From positions 1 to 36,769 of the forward strand of contig NZ_JASBYU010000017.1 of NCBI RefSeq assembly GCF_029983815.1: a stretch of DNA of 36,769 bases, given 5' to 3'. Positions 33,050-36,769 of the stretch are shown one piece after another. The DNA is from Lagierella sp. Lineage in GTDB: Bacteria; Bacillota; Clostridia; Tissierellales; Peptoniphilaceae. The notes under the pieces are model-generated. The model saw nothing but the letters and a program-made list of their open reading frames with translations, ran no database searches and was not told the DNA's origin. Made by a program: the position numbers and the translations under genes. Each line of letters opens with the position of its first letter. Position 1 is the stretch's first letter.

Positions 33050-34396
33050 ATGACAAAAATCGTAGTAATTGGAGCAAATCACGCAGGGACAGCTGCATCT
33101 AACACCATTTTAGACAACTTTAAGGATTGTGAGCTAACCATATTTGATAAGAATAGCAATATTTCTTTCTTAGGTTGTGGAATGGCGTTGTGGATTGGAG
33201 AACAAATTTCAAAATCAGATGGACTTTTCTACTGCAACAAAAATATCTTTGAAGAAAAGGGCGCAAAAGTACATATGGAATCTGAAGTACTTTCTGTAGA
33301 TGAATACAAAAAGACTGTAAAAGTCAGATTAAAAGATGGGCAAGAGGTTGAAGAATCCTATGACAAGCTGATTATAGCAACAGGTTCTAGACCAAGATCC
33401 AACGGCCTTCCTGGAGAAGACTTAGAGAATATAGAAGTTGCAAAACGCTTCCAAGACGCCCAAAAGGTAAAAGCCATTGGCCAAAGGGAAGAAATCAAAA
33501 ATGTAGTTGTAGTAGGATCTGGATATATAGGTGTGGAACTTGCAGAAGCCTTCCAAAGAATTGGCAAAAACACCACCCTTGTTACAAGAGATGAAAAAAT
33601 CCTACAAAATTATTATGACCACGAGTTTTCAAAGGACTTAGAAGATGCAATGGCTGAAAACGGAATAAAACTAGTATTCAATGAAGATGTTGTAGAATTT
33701 AAAGGCGAAGATGGAAAGGTAAAACAAGTTGTAACAAATAATAGTACCTACGACGCTGACCTTGTAATAAATTCCATAGGTTTTGTACCAAATGTATATC
33801 TTCTTGAAAATTTAGAAAGACATGATAAAACAGGTGCCTACCTAGTGGATAAACATTTTAGAACCTCAAACAAAGACATCTATGCCATTGGAGATTGCGC
33901 AACTATCTACTACAAGCCTACAGAGCAACAAGAATACGTTGCACTAGCTACAAATGCAGTTCGTTCCGGAATAGTAGCCGCTCTAAATGCATGTGGAATG
34001 GACATTGAGACTCCTGGAGTTCAAGGCTCATCTGGAATGCAAATCTACGGTCATAAAATAGTAATGACTGGATTGTCTTTGGACTTGGCAAAAAAATATG
34101 GAATAGATGTTGAGTACACAGACTTTGAAGACTTCCAAAAACCAGGATTTATGGAAAATGTGCCAAACGCTAAAGTAAAGATAAGGATAATTTATAGAAA
34201 AGATGACAGAAGAATAATCGGCGCTCAACTTGGATCCACCTATGACGTTTCCATGGGTATCCATATGTTCAGCTTGGCAATTCAAAAAGATGTAACCATC
34301 GACGAATTAGCTCTAACAGATATCTTCTTTATGCCCCATTTCAATCAGCCTTATAATTATATTACAATGGCCGCACTAGGAGCAGTTCTTAAATAA
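33050..34396 (+). CDS. nox: Water-forming NADH oxidase / CoA-disulfide-reductase-family flavoprotein
   Basis: A 448-residue FAD enzyme. The N-terminal FAD motif is VVIGANHAGTAA, with H11 typical of the family. The single redox cysteine C43 lies in SFLGCGMALWIG, and a second NAD-binding motif is VVVVGSGYIGVELAEAF near 150. The FAD-binding IYAIGDCA is near 282, followed by the C-terminal dimerisation domain. The GCGMALW context fits NADH oxidases that reduce O2 to water rather than NADH peroxidase. In an anaerobe it would remove oxygen and regenerate NAD. ATG 33050 follows GGGGG. The in-frame ATG at 33035 precedes that site and is rejected. Confidence 0.88.
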   Translation: MTKIVVIGANHAGTAASNTILDNFKDCELTIFDKNSNISFLGCGMALWIGEQISKSDGLFYCNKNIFEEKGAKVHMESEVLSVDEYKKTVKVRLKDGQEVEESYDKLIIATGSRPRSNGLPGEDLENIEVAKRFQDAQKVKAIGQREEIKNVVVVGSGYIGVELAEAFQRIGKNTTLVTRDEKILQNYYDHEFSKDLEDAMAENGIKLVFNEDVVEFKGEDGKVKQVVTNNSTYDADLVINSIGFVPNVYLLENLERHDKTGAYLVDKHFRTSNKDIYAIGDCATIYYKPTEQQEYVALATNAVRSGIVAALNACGMDIETPGVQGSSGMQIYGHKIVMTGLSLDLAKKYGIDVEYTDFEDFQKPGFMENVPNAKVKIRIIYRKDDRRIIGAQLGSTYDVSMGIHMFSLAIQKDVTIDELALTDIFFMPHFNQPYNYITMAALGAVLK

Positions 34397-34415
34397 TTCA
34401 GATTTTAAAAAATGG

Positions 34416-34455
34416 AAAAACTGTTGAGAGAGTCTTACTTTCCTCAACAGTTTTT
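34416..34455 (+). terminator. Terminator after nox
   Basis: Arms AAAAACTGTTGAG (34416-34428) and CTCAACAGTTTTT (34443-34455) form a perfect 13-bp stem ending in a T tract. Confidence 0.88.
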
Positions 34456-34469
34456 CTGTGCTCAAACAA

Positions 34470-34500
34470 AGAGACTGGAATTTTCCAGCCTCTAGTTTTT
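34470..34500. terminator. Hairpin between nox and the adhesin gene
   Basis: AGAGaCTGGAA pairs with TTCCAGcCTCT (34470-34493, one mismatch). U-rich sequence occurs on both sides. It lies just after the adhesin stop (34505..34503) and probably terminates that minus-strand transcript. Confidence 0.6.
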
Positions 34501-34502
34501 TA

Positions 34503-36769
34503 TTATTTAGCTAAATCGCTTAGCACCTTTTCACTTACCATGGATCTACCACCAATGGCAGTTATCTTTTCAATATTATTTTCTCTAATATAATCTACTA
34601 AAGTCTTAGGTGCATCATTTGCTTTTGTCAATAGAATTGGCATATCTAATAGTCCACCTACTGGTGCTATTACTAGTGCGTCTGCCCACTCTTGTCCATT
34701 TGCTACAAATACTGACTTAGCATTTGGGAATTGTTTCTTCGCTATATCTATAGCTGTTTCGTATCTTGTACTTCCCTTCATTGTTTCTACTACTGTTGGT
34801 AATTGACTGGTTGCAGCACTTGAAACACTTGAACTTCCACCTGCTATATAAACTCTTGAGATAGCTAATTCATCAATTGCATTTTTAATTGTTCCTGGAA
34901 CTGATCCAGATTTAACAAGTAATATTGGGAAGCCTTCTCTTGAAGCGAAAGGTCCTACTGTAAGTGCATCAGCAAAAACTTCTCCACTTGCCACAACACC
35001 TGTTCCAAGTTTACCTGTAATTCCAACTACTCTTCTAGCAACTTGTGCTGAAGTTTCATATCTGTTTCCACCGTAAATTCTTTCAACGTCGTCCTTGTCA
35101 AATTTACCTAGTTGAGTTTTTACTTCTTCAGAAACAGAAGTTCTACCACCAACAATGATGATGTCTCTAGCACCAAGTCTGTTAATTTCAGCAGCTACTC
35201 TACTATCTAAATCCTTAGAATTAGTCAATAGAATTGGAGCCTTCAATAACTTTGCTAGTACAGAAGCTGTCATCGCATCTGGGAAATTTGCCTTATCTAC
35301 GATTATTACAGTGTCCGCTTGTCCATAGTATTTCTTTGAAATTTCTATAGCTGTTTCAATTCTGTCCTTACCCTTAGTTCTATCAGTTACAATATCCTTA
35401 GGCTCTGCTGGAGTCGGCTCTGGAACTGAAGGTGTAGGATCTGGAGTTGGTTTAACCTTAACCTTTTCTATTACAGCAGTATAAGTTGTATCTTCGTTTA
35501 GGATTCCTTCAAATGCTGGTGTCCAGCCCTTGAATTCATATCCGTCTTTTACTTTTACCTTTGGTGCTTGGGCTTCTACTTCTTTTGCATCTTTTCCCTT
35601 AGGAAATACTATCGAATTGTTTATTCCGCCAGCTTCATTTGCTACAAATTCCGCTTTGTCTTTGTCAGATTCCTTTATTACAAAGTTTACTCTGATCTCT
35701 TCTGGTACCTTTTCTAGTTTCTTAAAGTTTGCTGTGTAAGTTGCATCTTTCTTTTCTGTTGGTGTAAAGGTTGCATCTTTTGATACTTCTTTTCCACTTT
35801 CATCTGTCCAGTTTACAAATTCGTATCCTTTTTCTGCCGTAGCTCTTGAACCTTGTAGTTCTCCTGTTACAACTTTTACTGTTTCTTCTGCTGGGTCTAC
35901 TGTTCCCATTTCAGTATCATTAGAAACATACTTAACTGTTACTTCATTTTCTTTAAATACTGCATTTAGGGTAATATTTTCAATTACTGGAGTAGTAAAG
36001 TCGTATTTTTTACCATCTTTTTGCCATTCTATAAAAGTATAGTTTTCTTTTATTGGATCTTCTGGTTTTGCTACAGTCTTACCTTTTTGTACTTTTACTG
36101 GTGCTATTTCACTTCCACCATTTGTATCAAAGGTTACTGTTACCATTTCTATTGGTTCTATTGGGGTTAAGTCTCTTGACCATACTGCCTTTAGAGTTAT
36201 ATTTTCTTCTACTGGTGTATTGAAGTCGTACTCTTTACCATCTAGTTCCCATCTTGCAAATTTCAATCCTTCTTTTGTTGGATCTTCTGGTTTTGCTACA
36301 GTCTTACCTTTTTGTACTTTTATTGGTGCTATTTCACTGCCACCATTTGTATCAAAGGTTACTGTTACATATTCTTCTACTACTGGTTTTTCTAAAACAG
36401 TTACTACTACCGGTTTTGATTCGTTTGAACCCGCAAAATTTATAACTTCGACTTTATCCTTAGGTGCCAAAGTTACATTTTCAGGAACAGGTAATAATAC
36501 ATAGTTTTCTCCATCAATTTCTTTAGTTGGGAATGGCGTAAATTTGTCATCCACTATTGTACCCCATTGACCACTGTTAAGTGAAGCTGAAACTGTTTCA
36601 CCATTAGGAAGTTTAACTTGAATCTTATCTATACCTTCCTCAGGTTTAACTTTAATATCTTTATCATTTTCATAAATAGGTTTCACTATTGGAGTAGAAA
36701 CTACAACTTCCTTAAAGTTTGCTGTGTAAGTTGCATCTTTCTTTTCTGTTGGTGTGAAGGTTGCGTCTT
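34503..36769 (-). CDS. Repeat-rich CWB2 surface protein, 5' end outside the window
   Basis: The frame is open to the right edge, so only the last ~755 residues are seen. The GTG at 36686 is internal, because upstream codons continue in frame with a module also found later (KDATFTPTEKKDATYTANFK). From the visible N-end come that module tail, an intervening domain, two 75-residue InlB-B/Listeria-Bacteroides-type repeats (VTVTFDTNGGSEIAP...), two related beta-grasp-like modules with GYEF.W motifs, and a Pro/Thr linker (PTPDPTPSVPEPTPAEP). Three CWB2 repeats end the protein, each with PILL. This is the build of an adhesin non-covalently bound to wall polymer. The ligand is unknown. Confidence 0.85.
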   Translation of the reverse strand, partial: DATFTPTEKKDATYTANFKEVVVSTPIVKPIYENDKDIKVKPEEGIDKIQVKLPNGETVSASLNSGQWGTIVDDKFTPFPTKEIDGENYVLLPVPENVTLAPKDKVEVINFAGSNESKPVVVTVLEKPVVEEYVTVTFDTNGGSEIAPIKVQKGKTVAKPEDPTKEGLKFARWELDGKEYDFNTPVEENITLKAVWSRDLTPIEPIEMVTVTFDTNGGSEIAPVKVQKGKTVAKPEDPIKENYTFIEWQKDGKKYDFTTPVIENITLNAVFKENEVTVKYVSNDTEMGTVDPAEETVKVVTGELQGSRATAEKGYEFVNWTDESGKEVSKDATFTPTEKKDATYTANFKKLEKVPEEIRVNFVIKESDKDKAEFVANEAGGINNSIVFPKGKDAKEVEAQAPKVKVKDGYEFKGWTPAFEGILNEDTTYTAVIEKVKVKPTPDPTPSVPEPTPAEPKDIVTDRTKGKDRIETAIEISKKYYGQADTVIIVDKANFPDAMTASVLAKLLKAPILLTNSKDLDSRVAAEINRLGARDIIIVGGRTSVSEEVKTQLGKFDKDDVERIYGGNRYETSAQVARRVVGITGKLGTGVVASGEVFADALTVGPFASREGFPILLVKSGSVPGTIKNAIDELAISRVYIAGGSSSVSSAATSQLPTVVETMKGSTRYETAIDIAKKQFPNAKSVFVANGQEWADALVIAPVGGLLDMPILLTKANDAPKTLVDYIRENNIEKITAIGGRSMVSEKVLSDLAK
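35721..35779 (-). repeat. 59-base repeat in the adhesin gene (partner 36711-36769)
   Basis: 57 of 59 bases are identical to 36711-36769 at the window edge, 990 bases apart and in the same reading frame. The repeat may extend beyond the window. Confidence 0.88.
36053..36143 (-). repeat. 91-base repeat in the adhesin gene (partner 36278-36368)
   Basis: 89 of 91 bases are identical to 36278-36368, offset exactly 225 bases (75 codons). It encodes the shared start of each InlB-B-type repeat. The near-identity suggests recent duplication or gene conversion. Confidence 0.9.
36278..36368 (-). repeat. 91-base repeat in the adhesin gene (partner 36053-36143)
   Basis: The second copy of the 225-base-period unit, with only two substitutions in 91 bases. 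The remaining part of each 225-base unit is more diverged. Confidence 0.9.

Noticed and set aside
34503..36686. Complete adhesin gene starting at GTG 36686
   Set aside because: The frame stays open to the window edge and the upstream codons encode a module repeated later in the protein, so the gene is truncated by the window.
1..36769. CRISPR array, prophage, toxin-antitoxin or restriction system
   Set aside because: No regularly spaced repeats, no phage structural, integrase, toxin or methylase genes were found on either strand.

Overview
The window looks like a chromosomal stretch of a low-GC, anaerobic, peptide-fermenting Firmicute. My best guess is Tissierellia/Peptoniphilaceae (Peptoniphilus, Anaerococcus or Finegoldia-like). 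The reasons are AT-rich DNA with strong Shine-Dalgarno sites, a T-box riboswitch, a CtsR heat-shock operator, cell-wall-binding type 2 (CWB2) surface proteins instead of LPXTG anchors, and an oligopeptide-uptake operon next to a large secreted protease. The genus is inferred from style and was not tested.

Layout: (1) 1-2,348, minus: a bacteriocin-immunity-type ABC transporter with a 55-residue membrane peptide and its own promoter, lying between two copies of the 3' end of a purine-permease gene. (2) 2,349-7,658, minus: AzgA-type purine permease, then the tightly packed genes amylase, PgpA-like phosphatase, RNase HI and TrkA. (3) 7,700-9,200, plus: rlmB-rae1 (ribosome modification and ribosome-associated RNase). 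(4) 9,204-14,141, minus: a 1,645-residue lactocepin/C5a-peptidase-like S8 protease with three CWB2 repeats. (5) 14,374-15,680, plus: tRNA-Thr and a divergent, probably catalytically altered isocitrate/isopropylmalate dehydrogenase-like protein. (6) 15,771-21,244, plus: oppABCDF. (7) 21,277-23,999: Ni-type glyoxalase I (minus), then cysteine desulfurase and mnmA (plus). (8) 24,000-25,858: a small membrane protein (minus), then an unknown two-helix membrane protein coupled to a DUF2974 hydrolase (plus). (9) 25,899-29,003, minus: D,D-carboxypeptidase abutting tRNA-Arg(CCT), and serS under a T-box. (10) 29,037-32,638, minus: cbpA-clpB under a CtsR site. (11) 32,889-34,396, plus: water-forming NADH oxidase with two promoters and a Fur-like site. 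(12) 34,503-36,769, minus: the 3' part of a repeat-rich CWB2 adhesin that runs off the window.

Most of the window is housekeeping. The surface protease would release peptides and OppABCDF would import them. Nox would reoxidise NADH and detoxify oxygen. ClpB-CbpA and the T-box are stress and amino-acid responses. The cysteine desulfurase would supply sulfur to MnmA for tRNA thiolation. I do not see a complete, clearly novel defence or biosynthetic system. The most unusual items are the ABC module flanked by a duplicated gene tail, the dehydrogenase-like protein with replaced catalytic residues, the membrane-protein/DUF2974 pair, and the tRNA-Arg that starts exactly at the end of the carboxypeptidase gene.
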